The notes: generated from the letters alone by a model not told the origin. Shown: positions 15,684 through 24,415, counted from the stretch's first letter. The stretch is DNA of 43,290 bases from Eubacteriales bacterium (GCA_030536755.1 JAUNPJ010000026.1:1-43290); one strand, 5' to 3'. Translations and numbers: made by a program.

Positions 15684-16526
15684 ATGAAATTATCACCGAT
15701 AGAAGCTATGATTTATCGTTATCCGCAGCTTACGTTACTGCCCGGTGAGGGGATGTCTCAGGATGAAGCGTATATTCGTATTGCGCGGCGTGGCAAGTTT
15801 CCGCAGAAACTTTCCAATCCTTACCATTCTTCTCCAAAAGATTTTTTCCGTATAGAAAAGACAATTGCGGGAAATATTGAATGGTTGTATTTGGATAACA
15901 GAGAGGATTTTGAGCGATTTGTTCAGGTATTGGCTTATCGATGTGAGAATCGTGTTGTTCCTGCCTCTATGGGAGCGGTGACAATCACAAATCTGAACAA
16001 TTGGAGAAAAATAGAAGCACACAAAAAATCGTATCTGTTATCGGGAGGAACAGACTGGAAGGGAGAATTTCAAAGATTTACCAGCATTCCGGAGAACTAT
16101 AAAGATACGCTTGTCATTGTCGGAAGTGGCGGCTATAGTGGGATTTCTGCTCAGAGTGCGGGATTTGAGGATGAGGAATGGCTGCAATTATCTATGACAA
16201 TTCGCCTCTATCATGAGATGGCTCACGTGGTTTTCAAAAGAATGTGCAAGAAGGAAAGAGATCCGCTTATAGAAGAAGTGGTAGCAGACGCTGCGGGAAT
16301 CTATAAAGCGTTTGGAACTTACCTTCCAGCATTAGCGAAGAAATTTCTTGGAATCGAAGAGAAAGAATATCGACAGGGAGGGAGACTTGAAAACTATCTG
16401 AAAGATAATCAGACTGTCGATCAGGTAAGACCAGAGATTGAACAGAAAATCGAGCAAATTGATGAATATTTAAAAAGTTTTCCTGAGAATGATAGAGATA
16501 TATTCGAGATTTTGTTGGATATGTAG
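15684..16526 (+). CDS. HExxH putative zinc metallopeptidase
   Basis: The 280-residue protein contains HEMAH (His177, Glu178, His181) and, 16-17 residues later, EEVVADAAG, where Glu198 would be the third zinc ligand in a gluzincin arrangement. The N-terminal 150 residues resemble nothing I can name. There is no signal peptide or membrane helix, so it acts in the cytoplasm. It has an AGGAGG site and follows the STAS gene by 38 bases, so it is probably the last gene of the RiPP operon. It could trim or degrade the leader or precursor, or serve immunity; the sequence does not decide. Confidence 0.75.
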   Translation: MKLSPIEAMIYRYPQLTLLPGEGMSQDEAYIRIARRGKFPQKLSNPYHSSPKDFFRIEKTIAGNIEWLYLDNREDFERFVQVLAYRCENRVVPASMGAVTITNLNNWRKIEAHKKSYLLSGGTDWKGEFQRFTSIPENYKDTLVIVGSGGYSGISAQSAGFEDEEWLQLSMTIRLYHEMAHVVFKRMCKKERDPLIEEVVADAAGIYKAFGTYLPALAKKFLGIEEKEYRQGGRLENYLKDNQTVDQVRPEIEQKIEQIDEYLKSFPENDRDIFEILLDM

Positions 16527-16630
16527 TGCAGGGGCTTCAAGATTTCAAGAGGCGAACAATTGTCAATTTCTATGATTGTATTGTTAAATATTTTCTAATG
16601 TTTGGTTAGTTTTCGTTTTCGGTAATTCAA

Positions 16631-16655
16631 GGAGGGATGTGAATCACATCCCTCC
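16631..16655 (-). terminator. Hairpin between convergent genes
   Basis: Arms of 12 bases (16631-16642 and 16644-16655, GGAGGGATGTGA and its complement) form a perfect hairpin just past the stop of the leftward LacI gene. It may serve both the LacI gene and the RiPP operon ending at 16526. The flanks hold only short T runs. The 16527-16630 stretch shows nothing else. Confidence 0.6.
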
Positions 16656-16659
16656 CTTC

Positions 16660-17706
16660 TTATCCAAACGAAAGGGAACCCTCGGTTGTTTCACGGCGCA
16701 GCAGGATTGGAGTAATAATCTTGTGAATTGGCTGATCCGGGATATTTGGTCTGCGTTTTTTTCTCTCATTCATTTGCTCGACAAGAAGACTGACAGCCTC
16801 ATAGGCAATGGTATCAATCTGTTGACCAATGGTACTGATTGGAATAATTGCTTCCCGGGAAATAGGAGAATTATCAAAACCGATAATCAGATAATCATCG
16901 GGGAATTTTCCGTACTTGCGAATCAGGATATTCAACAGGAGATTGGCGTGCGTATCGTTGGAAATAAAAATGCCTTTCTTCATGCCGTGAAAGTTTTTCT
17001 CCATTTCTTCCACAAGCGGAAGTATAACTTTATAGGTGCTTTCGTAGGTATGTCCCATTTCACGAATAAAAATCTGATGTTTTAATTGTTTTTCTTTACA
17101 TAAATCCTGAAAGCCCTGAATACGTCCGTAAGAAGGCACATGTTTATCCGTTGGTGAGTTGATGTGGATGAGAATATCGCATTTATGGCGTGCGAGCAGA
17201 TTCGTAGCCTGATAGCCTCCCATATAGTTATCGGTATTTACACTGGAAATATACTGATCTTCTCGCTCAATGGCAACGACAGGAAGTTGAAGTTCAGAGA
17301 GTTCTTTGGAGGAAATGGTGTGGCTCATAACAATCAGTCCTTCGATTTTGTATGCCATTAATTCCCGAATATAGCGTCGTTCCGTTTCATCATGTTCATT
17401 GCCGATAAATACCAGAAATTTGTAACCGAATTTTTCATAAGTGGACAGAATTTGATTCAACATCTCTGAGTAGTAATGGTGGTACAGATCAGGAACAATG
17501 ACACCGATAAATTCCGTTTTGCCGTTTGCCAGAATCCGGGCAACTTTATTTTCTTTATAATTCAATTTTACCAGTGCATCGGAAATAATTTGCTGATTTT
17601 CCAGAGTAAGCGAATCCGGATTGTTAAAATAACGCGAAATCGTGGTTTTAGAAAAGTGAGTATATTCTGCTATATCACTAAATGTTACATTTTTCTTTTT
17701 CCCCAT
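16660..17706 (-). CDS. LacI-family regulator of the first fructan/sugar ABC operon
   Basis: This 348-residue regulator has an N-terminal helix-turn-helix (VTFSDIAEYTHFSKTTISRYF), a hinge helix NKVARILANGKT and a periplasmic-binding-protein-like effector domain. It is divergent from the solute-binding protein gene at 17983. AACCGGTT operators lie in the shared gap. The hinge keeps the Leu that in PurR/LacI wedges into a central CpG, in line with the CpG centre of the operator. It is about 60% similar by eye to the regulator at 21612-22637, indicating duplication. It is likely a repressor relieved by an imported fructan-type sugar. Confidence 0.93.
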   Translation of the reverse strand: MGKKKNVTFSDIAEYTHFSKTTISRYFNNPDSLTLENQQIISDALVKLNYKENKVARILANGKTEFIGVIVPDLYHHYYSEMLNQILSTYEKFGYKFLVFIGNEHDETERRYIRELMAYKIEGLIVMSHTISSKELSELQLPVVAIEREDQYISSVNTDNYMGGYQATNLLARHKCDILIHINSPTDKHVPSYGRIQGFQDLCKEKQLKHQIFIREMGHTYESTYKVILPLVEEMEKNFHGMKKGIFISNDTHANLLLNILIRKYGKFPDDYLIIGFDNSPISREAIIPISTIGQQIDTIAYEAVSLLVEQMNERKKRRPNIPDQPIHKIITPILLRRETTEGSLSFG

Positions 17707-17809
17707 AAGCAGTCTCCTTTAAAGTAAGTAATAGTTCGCGAAAGTACTGAACAGATACAAGTAAATTGATAACTTCAGTATAACAGAAATACCTGGCAGA
17801 AACAATAAT

Positions 17810-17829
17810 AATCGGTTAAGTAACCGGTT
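17810..17829. promoter_or_regulatory. Upstream LacI-type operator (tandem AACCGGTT)
   Basis: AATCGGTT (17810-17817), AAGT and AACCGGTT (17822-17829) form two octamers on a 12-bp period. The site lies next to the leftward LacI promoter, which on the minus strand reads TTGTTT-17-TATACT, so it may give autoregulation or looping with the site at 17934. Confidence 0.75.
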
Positions 17830-17893
17830 TTGTACAAGGTGAACAAATTGAAAAAAGAAAATAAAGCGGTATCTACAAAGTTTGAAAAACGGG

Positions 17894-17955
17894 TTGACGA
17901 GAACGTGTTTTCATGCTAATATCATCTTAAAGTAACCGGTTACTTAACCGGTTAC
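17894..17955 (+). promoter_or_regulatory. SigA promoter and double operator of the first ABC operon
   Basis: TTGACG (17894-17899) and TAATAT (17917-17922) are 17 bases apart. Immediately downstream are GTAACCGGTTAC (17932-17943) and TTAACCGGTTAC (17944-17955), two octamers with the same 12-bp period as the upstream site. Repressor bound there would block the start region. Confidence 0.85.
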
Positions 17956-17982
17956 AAAAATATAAAACAGGAGGCGAGAACT

Positions 17983-19359
17983 ATGAAAAGGAAAGTAGTG
18001 GCAAGAGTGATTGCATCAGCTCTTTCGGCTGTGCTGATGACAACAATGCTCACAGGATGTACATTCGGATTTGCCAGTGATCCGGATGATCCGAATGAAG
18101 AAGTAAAGGAAGTGCCGATTGACACTTCTGTGGATACTTTTTCTTATGATTCATCTTTGGATGGAACGAGTATCACACTTTTGAATTCCAAAGCAGAGAT
18201 TCAGGTGGCGCTTGAGAAAATGGGAGATGCATATGAGGAAAAGTCCGGTGTTCATGTAGAAGTTATGCCGGTAACGGACGGAGATTCCCCATATACGAAA
18301 GTAGTAAGTCTTTACAATTCAGGAAATCCGCCAACATTATCGATTCTGGACACGACGGACGTGATTGCGCTGGCAGAGGAGAAGGCGGCAGATCTGACAA
18401 ATGAACCATGGACTGCGGAGGCGGAGGAATACCTGACAAAAGTAAATGGAAAGGTTTACAGTTTTCCGCTTTGTATTGAAGGGCGTGGAATGATCTACAA
18501 CAAGAAGGTCATCGAGGATGCACTGGGAGAGGCATTTGATCCGGATTCCATCAAAACTTTAAGCCAGTTCAAAGATCTGCTGGATCGTTTGGTGGATGCC
18601 GGAATTGAGAAACCAGTATCTCTTGCAAAGGAAGACTGGTCTTTGGGCGCACATCATTTGCAGTATGTCTATGAAGTTTACGATGGTACCTCCGAAGGTG
18701 CAGGGGAAGTAATCGAAAAATTAAAAAATGGAGAAATGAAGCTGGAATCTTACGAACGTATGAATGATTTTCTGGATATGTTTGATGTCCTGAAAGAGTA
18801 CAACGTGGCAAAAGGTGATCCGCTGGGCGCTGACTATGATGAAATGGCAATCGACCTGGCAGATGGAAAAACTGCTTTCTGGTTCAATGGAAACTGGGCA
18901 TGGCCGAATCTTTCTGAGGCCGGTGCTGAAAACGAGGATGAGTACGGTTTCCTTCCGTATTTTATGAATGATGATCCGAATGACTTTGTAAATCAGCAGA
19001 TTCAGGCTTCTCCTTCCAAGCAGGTGATGATGGATGGACAGGTTGCATCAGAAAAGGAGCAGGCCGCAGCGAAGGAATTTCTGAACTGGATTGTTTACAG
19101 CGAAATCGGCCAGCAGATGCTCGTAAAGACCTGTAATGTGATTCCACCATTTATCAACAATCCTTATGAACCGGCAGATCCTCTCAGCCGTGACATCTAT
19201 GAAAAGGTGCAGAATGGAAAGGCATTTAATGCAGCAGCAATCGTGCCGAATGATCACTGGTCAATTCTCGGAGCGGCTATGCAGAAATATCTTGCAGGAA
19301 GAAGTGACAGAGAAGAATTGATTGAAACAGCTCAGAAATACTGGGATGATCAGGAATAA
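17983..19359 (+). CDS. Sugar ABC transporter solute-binding lipoprotein
   Basis: The 458-residue protein has a signal peptide with lipobox LTGC (Cys26) and a type 1 extracellular binding-protein fold, with the usual KMGDAYEEKSGVHVEV and LYNSGNPPTLSILD features of oligosaccharide binders. It would sit on the outer face of the membrane and feed the two permeases that follow. The ATG follows AGGAGGCGAG. It is the first gene of an operon controlled by AACCGGTT operators. Because the island encodes GH32 and GH91 enzymes, its substrate is probably a fructo-oligosaccharide, sucrose or difructose anhydride, but the ligand cannot be read from sequence. Confidence 0.93.
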   Translation: MKRKVVARVIASALSAVLMTTMLTGCTFGFASDPDDPNEEVKEVPIDTSVDTFSYDSSLDGTSITLLNSKAEIQVALEKMGDAYEEKSGVHVEVMPVTDGDSPYTKVVSLYNSGNPPTLSILDTTDVIALAEEKAADLTNEPWTAEAEEYLTKVNGKVYSFPLCIEGRGMIYNKKVIEDALGEAFDPDSIKTLSQFKDLLDRLVDAGIEKPVSLAKEDWSLGAHHLQYVYEVYDGTSEGAGEVIEKLKNGEMKLESYERMNDFLDMFDVLKEYNVAKGDPLGADYDEMAIDLADGKTAFWFNGNWAWPNLSEAGAENEDEYGFLPYFMNDDPNDFVNQQIQASPSKQVMMDGQVASEKEQAAAKEFLNWIVYSEIGQQMLVKTCNVIPPFINNPYEPADPLSRDIYEKVQNGKAFNAAAIVPNDHWSILGAAMQKYLAGRSDREELIETAQKYWDDQE

Positions 19360-19374
19360 GAAAGGAGAAAGACT

Positions 19375-20247
19375 ATGAGATCAAAAGAGAACAAAAAGGA
19401 TTTCTGCATGTTTGCATTTCCGGGGTTGTTTTGCTTCCTTGCAGTTGTCATTCTTCCATTTATCTATGGTATATATCTTACTCTGACAGACTGGAATGGC
19501 GTCGCTAAAGTAAAGAATTTTGTGGGACTGAAGAACTTTGCAGGTGTTATGAAAGATGCACAGTTCTGGACATCTCTGCTTCTTACTTTTAAGTATGTAA
19601 TCGTTGTAGTAGTTCTGGTAAATGTCCTGGCATTTGCAATTGCGTATCTTCTGACAAGAGGAATCAAAGGACAGAACTTTTTCCGTGCAGGTTTCTTCAC
19701 ACCAAACCTGATTGGTGGAATTGTACTGGGATATATCTGGCAGTTTGTATTTTCCAGAGTATTTGTAAGCGTTGGAGAAGCTACCGGATGGAAATTGTTT
19801 GAGGTATCCTGGCTGTCTGACCCAAATAAAGCATTTGCGGCACTGGTATTGGTGTCTGTGTGGCAGCTTTCCGGATATATGATTCTGATTTACGTGGCTG
19901 GATTTATGGGTCTGAGCGAGGATGTCATGGAGGCAGCAGAGATTGATGGAGCTTCCGGATTTGTAAAATTGAAAAATATTATCATGCCACTTATGATGTC
20001 ATCCGTGACGATCTGTTTATTCCTGACACTTTCCCGTGCATTCATGGTGTATGATGTGAACCTGTCATTGACCGCAGGCGCACCTTATGGAACTACGGAA
20101 ATGGCTGCGATGCATGTGTATGAGAAGGCATTTACGTCAAGACAGTTTGGCGTGGGACAGGCAGAGGCATTTATTCTGTTTGTGATTGTGGCATGTATCA
20201 GTGGACTTCAGGTATACCTGACAAAGAAACAGGAGGTGGAAGCATAA
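19375..20247 (+). CDS. Sugar ABC transporter permease (MalF/UgpA type)
   Basis: This 290-residue membrane protein has about six helices and the EAA loop EAAEIDGASGFVKLKNIIMPL that docks the ATPase. The stop overlaps the next permease start (TAATG). No ATPase gene is present in the operon, which is common in Firmicutes CUT1 importers that share a MsmK-like ATPase encoded elsewhere. Confidence 0.94.
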   Translation: MRSKENKKDFCMFAFPGLFCFLAVVILPFIYGIYLTLTDWNGVAKVKNFVGLKNFAGVMKDAQFWTSLLLTFKYVIVVVVLVNVLAFAIAYLLTRGIKGQNFFRAGFFTPNLIGGIVLGYIWQFVFSRVFVSVGEATGWKLFEVSWLSDPNKAFAALVLVSVWQLSGYMILIYVAGFMGLSEDVMEAAEIDGASGFVKLKNIIMPLMMSSVTICLFLTLSRAFMVYDVNLSLTAGAPYGTTEMAAMHVYEKAFTSRQFGVGQAEAFILFVIVACISGLQVYLTKKQEVEA

Positions 20248-21107
20248 TGAAACAGACAACAATTGGAGGAAATAAAAGAAAAGCTGCAAATATGCTGGCA
20301 ATGCTGGGATTGATTCTTATTTTTGCTGCATATATGTTTCCGTTTTTGATGGTTGTGATCAATTCTCTGAAGCAGAAAAGAGATATCATCAAGAGTCCGT
20401 TTTCATGGCTCTATACGATCAAAGGATTATCGTTTGATAATTTTGTAAAAGCATTTACGCAGATGGATTTTTTGAATGCATTTAAAAACTCTTTGATCAT
20501 AACAGTATCCTCAACCATACTGGTTACACTGTTTGCGGCAATGCTGGCTTATTATATCGTAAGACACAACAATATGATTTCAAAAATCACATTTGCTCTG
20601 ATGGTAGCATCTATGATTATTCCGTTCCAGGCAATCATGATTCCTTTGGTAAGTATTTATGGAGGAACATTAAATATTCTGAATCACAGACTGACACTTA
20701 TTTTTATGCACACTGGATTTTCGATGGCGATGTCTGTATTCATGTTCCATGGATTTATCAAGGGAAATGTACCGATTGCATTGGAAGAGGCAGCGTACAT
20801 AGATGGATGCACCCATTCCCAAACATTTTTTAAAATTGTGTTACCGCTGTTGAAACCGATTATTTCTACAATGGTAATACTGAATTCCATGGCATTTTGG
20901 AACGACTTTTTGTTACCTTCACTCGTTCTGACGGATAAGAAGCTTCTGACGCTGCCTCTTTCTACTTACAGTTTCTATGGAACTTATTCGGCTGACTATG
21001 GTACAATTATGGCAGGACTGCTGCTCTGTGTCATCCCGATTTTAATTCTGTATATCGTACTTCAGAAGCAGATTATCGGCGGCGTAGTAGCAGGAGCTGT
21101 AAAATAA
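20247..21107 (+). CDS. Sugar ABC transporter permease (MalG/UgpE type)
   Basis: The start ATG at 20247 overlaps the previous stop and is preceded by AGGAGGTGG, so I prefer it to the longer open frame from 20193. The 286-residue product has six predicted helices, the EAA loop EEAAYIDGCTHSQTFFKIVLPLL and a C-terminus GGVVAGAVK typical of this subunit. It pairs with the permease encoded just upstream. Confidence 0.94.
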   Translation: MKQTTIGGNKRKAANMLAMLGLILIFAAYMFPFLMVVINSLKQKRDIIKSPFSWLYTIKGLSFDNFVKAFTQMDFLNAFKNSLIITVSSTILVTLFAAMLAYYIVRHNNMISKITFALMVASMIIPFQAIMIPLVSIYGGTLNILNHRLTLIFMHTGFSMAMSVFMFHGFIKGNVPIALEEAAYIDGCTHSQTFFKIVLPLLKPIISTMVILNSMAFWNDFLLPSLVLTDKKLLTLPLSTYSFYGTYSADYGTIMAGLLLCVIPILILYIVLQKQIIGGVVAGAVK

Positions 21108-21230
21108 TAAGATTACCGGAAAAGGCTGATCGGGATGGCTATTGTATTAGGATGGAGCTTGAAGAACAATGAAACCTGTAAAGTGCTGTCTATCGGGAGA
21201 GAGACGGCACACTGGAAAGGGATGATTTTT

Positions 21231-21458
21231 ATGCAGAAAATGTATATTAAATTTAATGATGCAGAGCAGGTAAGGAATTTTATAAATATGATAGACAGGC
21301 TGGAAGGAAAATTTGAACTTGGCTCAGGTGAAAGAATTGTAAATCCGAAATCAATTATAGGCATTTTAACGCTTGATTTGGCACAGCCCCAGGAATTAAG
21401 ATGCTATTCCGATAATTTGAAATTAATGGATGTAATCAGACCTTTTTGTATAGTATGA
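21231..21458 (+). CDS. HPr-like protein lacking the active-site histidine
   Basis: The 75-residue product from ATG 21231 (GGAAAGGG upstream) has an HPr-like layout. NPKSIIGILTLDLAQP matches the segment around regulatory Ser46 of HPr, but the usual N-terminal phospho-His motif is absent. It therefore could not pass phosphate in a PTS chain. It may act as a Crh-like partner of a catabolite regulator. It lies 123 bases after the permease gene and probably on the same transcript. The frame is open further upstream, but those starts lack a ribosome site. Confidence 0.7.
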   Translation: MQKMYIKFNDAEQVRNFINMIDRLEGKFELGSGERIVNPKSIIGILTLDLAQPQELRCYSDNLKLMDVIRPFCIV

Positions 21459-21516
21459 AAACGTGATGAGACTGAATATTGAAAAGGAATTGTCAGGAAA
21501 TAGATAGGTCTAAACG

Positions 21517-21552
21517 GGGGAGGTCGCGACTCATGCAAGTCACAGCCTCCCC
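21517..21552. terminator. Bidirectional terminator hairpin
   Basis: GGGGAGG (21517-21523) pairs with CCTCCCC (21546-21552), with added pairing of GCGACT and AGTCAC inside. A T-rich stretch follows on the plus strand. It lies between the HPr-like gene and the leftward LacI gene. Confidence 0.65.
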
Positions 21553-21611
21553 TTGATTTTCTAAAAGGATTGAAAATAGTCATTAACCGATAATCTCTGA
21601 TTTCTGTTGCG

Positions 21612-22637
21612 TCAGGTGGTAGTGCCACGTCGAATTAAAATTGGTGTGACTACTTTATGGATGGGAGAATCAAGAGGCTTAGGTTTGCGTTTCTTGCGCT
21701 CTTTCATCTGGGTAACAAGGATTTTCATAGCCTGATAAGCAAGTTTGTCAACTTGTTGACCGACTGTGCTGATAGGAATGATTGCCTCGTCGGAAATGGG
21801 AGAACCATCAAAACCTATCAGTCGGTAATCGTCCGGAAATTTACCATATTTTTTAAGGAGAAGATTCAAAAATACATTGGCCAGAGTATCGTTGGAGAGA
21901 AAAACTCCTTTTCGTTTTTGGGGATAGGTTTTTTCAAGATAATCTATAACAGGCTGAAGGCGGAGTGAGATTTCGTGATAAGTGGTTCCCCAGTCATCCA
22001 GCATCAGCTCATATTCCAGATGATGTTCCTGGCAGATATCGCAAAAACCCCGAATACGATTATAGGCCGGTACATGTGAATCTATATCTACATTCATGTG
22101 AATGAGAACGTCACAGCCATTTTTGTACAGAAGGTTGGTAGCCTGTATGGCCCCCATATAATTGTCTGAGTTGACACTGCAGGTATAGAGATCCTCACGT
22201 TCTATCGTAACAATGGGAATGTTATAGGAGGCCAGTTCTTTAGATGAAATTGTGTGGCTGAGCACAATCAGACCTTCAATTTTATAAGCCAGAAGTTCCT
22301 GTAAATATTTACGTTCTATTTCGTCATTGTCGTTACCGGCGAACACCAGAAATTTGTAACCGAAGGTTTCGTAGGTGGAAAGTAATTCATTTAAAATCTG
22401 TGCATAATAATGCATATGAAGATTTGGGACAATGATTCCTATAAATTCAGTTTTTCCATTGGCAAAGGTGCGTGCTAATTTATTTTCTTTATAATCAAGA
22501 GCAACCAGGGCATCGGAAATAATCTTCTGATTTTCCAGAGTAAGAGAGTCAGGATTGCTGAAATATCTGGAAATCGTTGTTTTTGAGAAGTTTGTGTATT
22601 TGGCAATATCTGCGAATGTTACGTTTTTTTTGGCCAT
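21612..22637 (-). CDS. LacI-family regulator, paralogue of the 16660-17706 gene
   Basis: The start is ATG 22637, preceded on the minus strand by GGAGGAAGC; this gives 341 residues rather than the longer open frame from 22802. The helix-turn-helix region FSKTTISRYF is identical to that of the first regulator, but the hinge reads NKLARTFANGKT. Phe replaces the Leu that contacts the centre of LacI-type operators. The operators here, AACTAGTT, have TpA in place of CpG at the centre. It is divergent from the GH32 gene and presumably represses it. Confidence 0.93.
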   Translation of the reverse strand: MAKKNVTFADIAKYTNFSKTTISRYFSNPDSLTLENQKIISDALVALDYKENKLARTFANGKTEFIGIIVPNLHMHYYAQILNELLSTYETFGYKFLVFAGNDNDEIERKYLQELLAYKIEGLIVLSHTISSKELASYNIPIVTIEREDLYTCSVNSDNYMGAIQATNLLYKNGCDVLIHMNVDIDSHVPAYNRIRGFCDICQEHHLEYELMLDDWGTTYHEISLRLQPVIDYLEKTYPQKRKGVFLSNDTLANVFLNLLLKKYGKFPDDYRLIGFDGSPISDEAIIPISTVGQQVDKLAYQAMKILVTQMKERKKRKPKPLDSPIHKVVTPILIRRGTTT

Positions 22638-22738
22638 GCTTCCTCCAGTAATGATATGGTTATCGGTTATTTCAGAATTAAGAACAGATTCTGATATCCC
22701 CATTAGTATAGCAAAAATAGTAATTGCCTGCAATTCAT

Positions 22739-22758
22739 AATTGGTTAAGTAACTAGTT
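22739..22758. promoter_or_regulatory. Upstream LacI-type operator (AACTAGTT class)
   Basis: AATTGGTT (22739-22746), AAGT and AACTAGTT (22751-22758) have the same layout as the upstream operator of the first operon, with C/G changes at the octamer centres. Confidence 0.7.
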
Positions 22759-22822
22759 ATGTGAAAAGTAAACAAATAAAAAAGGATAAAATTGAACAAC
22801 ATGATGATTCATAGAAAAAAGG

Positions 22823-22886
22823 TTGACGAACGAAGATTGCAATGGTATTGTATAAACATAAAGTAACTAGTTACTTAACTGGTAAT
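22823..22886 (+). promoter_or_regulatory. Promoter and operator upstream of GH32
   Basis: TTGACG (22823-22828) and TATTGT (22846-22851) are 17 bases apart. GTAACTAGTTAC (22863-22874) and a weaker TTAACTGGTAAT (22875-22886) follow at the same distances as in the first operon. The two regulatory regions are clearly copies of one ancestor. The 22638-23025 gap holds this, the upstream operator and a transporter gene remnant. Confidence 0.8.
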
Positions 22887-22920
22887 TTGGAAAGCGGGAA
22901 AATCAGAGAAGGAGGTAAGC

Positions 22921-22965
22921 ATGAAAAAAAAGTTGCAGGAGCAGTTATCAAGAATACAGAAGTAA
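22921..22965 (+). pseudogene. Possible remnant start of a solute-binding protein gene
   Basis: A strong GAAGGAGGTAAGC site precedes ATG 22921 and a 14-codon frame. One extra A in the run of A after the start would give MKKKVAGAVI, like the signal peptide starts of the two binding-protein genes in this island (MKRKVVARVI and MKKKVISALM). The position, straight after the promoter and operator, is where a binding-protein gene stands in the paralogous operon. A short leader peptide is the alternative. Confidence 0.4.
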
Positions 22966-23025
22966 TGGGAAATGAGAATAACCTGTATTTTATTATAGCA
23001 TAAATAAAGAATAATGAGGTGGATT

Positions 23026-24333
23026 ATGAAACAGAATATACATGTAAAAGCACCGGGAAACTGGGTGAATGATCCGAATGGATTTATCTATTATAAAGGA
23101 ATGTATCATTTATTCTATCAGCATTTCCCCTATGCGCCGAGATGGGGAACGATGCACTGGGGACATGCAGTGAGCAAAGATCTGGTGCACTGGGAGCACA
23201 AGGGTCTTGCGCTGATTCCGACAAAGAGGGAAGACCAGAACGGATGTTTTTCCGGAAGTGCTGTGGAATGCGATGGGAAAATGCAGATATTTTATACCGG
23301 GGTGCGCTATGAGACTCCGGATCCGGAGAATATTCATTTGTGTCTGAATGACCAGCTTGTATCTTCGCAGTTAAGAATCGAATCGGAAGATGGTTTTCAT
23401 TTTGACAATTTCCATGACAAACAGGTTATCATTCCCGAAATGACAGATCCTGCAATCGGTGACAGGACGCATACACGAGACCCGAAGGTATGGAGAGGGC
23501 AGGATGCGTGGTATCTGGTACTCGGAAGTACGGACCGAAGAATGAGCGGAAAGCTGCTGTTTTATAAAAGTGAGGATCTGCATGAATGGAAGTATGTCAA
23601 TCAGGCGACGACAGATGAGAAAATTGGCTGGATGTGGGAATGTCCGGATTATTTTGAGACAGACGGTGCGCAGGTGCTGATCTTCTCTCCGATGGGTATT
23701 ACGGAGGATGGAAAAAAGTATAAAGACCAGGCTGTCTGTACTTGTGTGAAATTTGAGGAAAAGACTTGCAGTATGGAGATTCCGGATTCATTCCAGTTCC
23801 TGGATTACGGACTGGATTTATATGCGCCGCAGAGCACACTGGATGAAGAAGGGCGCAGAATGATGATTGCGTGGCTTCGTATGCCGGAACTGGAAGAAGA
23901 CACGTGGAATGGAATGTTCTGTATGCCAAGAGTGGTGGAAGTAAAGAATGGGCATATCTATTTTCGACTTCATCCGTATTTGAAAAAAGCATTTTCCAGA
24001 AAAATTGAAACAGTGAAACAGGCAGCTTCGGAAGGGTATTGTATCAGCATGGAACTGCCGGAGGAAGGAAAAATTTCAGTCGGAGGTTATCAGATTCAGA
24101 GAAAAAATGGAAGAATTGTGACTGACCGTTCGAAGGTTTTTCCGGAACTGAAAGAGTATCGGATGCAATTTGAATCACCGGAAGTACGAGATGGATTCCA
24201 TCTTGATATTTATGTAGACAAGAATATGATTGAAATCTATATAAATGACGGTGAGTATGTCATCAGTAATGCAGTCTATGGACTGAGTGAGGACATTGAG
24301 ACAAAGGAAACATATACATTGTTTACTGTGTAA
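23026..24333 (+). CDS. GH32 fructosidase (sucrose/fructan hydrolase)
   Basis: The 435-residue enzyme shows the three GH32 signatures: NDPNG with nucleophile Asp16, RDP with Asp152 (transition-state stabiliser) and WECPDYF with acid/base Glu205. A beta-sandwich C-terminal domain follows (about 320-435). No signal peptide is present, so it works on imported sugars. It would release fructose from sucrose, inulobiose or short fructo-oligosaccharides. ATG 23026 follows GAGGTGGATT; ATG 23014 in frame overlaps that site and is less likely. It is under the AACTAGTT operator region. Confidence 0.93.
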   Translation: MKQNIHVKAPGNWVNDPNGFIYYKGMYHLFYQHFPYAPRWGTMHWGHAVSKDLVHWEHKGLALIPTKREDQNGCFSGSAVECDGKMQIFYTGVRYETPDPENIHLCLNDQLVSSQLRIESEDGFHFDNFHDKQVIIPEMTDPAIGDRTHTRDPKVWRGQDAWYLVLGSTDRRMSGKLLFYKSEDLHEWKYVNQATTDEKIGWMWECPDYFETDGAQVLIFSPMGITEDGKKYKDQAVCTCVKFEEKTCSMEIPDSFQFLDYGLDLYAPQSTLDEEGRRMMIAWLRMPELEEDTWNGMFCMPRVVEVKNGHIYFRLHPYLKKAFSRKIETVKQAASEGYCISMELPEEGKISVGGYQIQRKNGRIVTDRSKVFPELKEYRMQFESPEVRDGFHLDIYVDKNMIEIYINDGEYVISNAVYGLSEDIETKETYTLFTV

Positions 24334-24375
24334 ACAATACAGAAGAGATATTGAGTATACAATCACAACAAAGTA

Positions 24376-24413
24376 AAACGGCTGTTTATCAATTTACAGA
24401 TAAACAGCCGTTT
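24376..24413. terminator. Bidirectional terminator
   Basis: Perfect 15-base arms (24376-24390 and 24399-24413) around an 8-base loop start with AAACGGCTGTTTATC. A and T runs flank both sides. It separates the convergent GH32 and DtxR-type genes. Confidence 0.85.
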
Positions 24414-24415
24414 GT

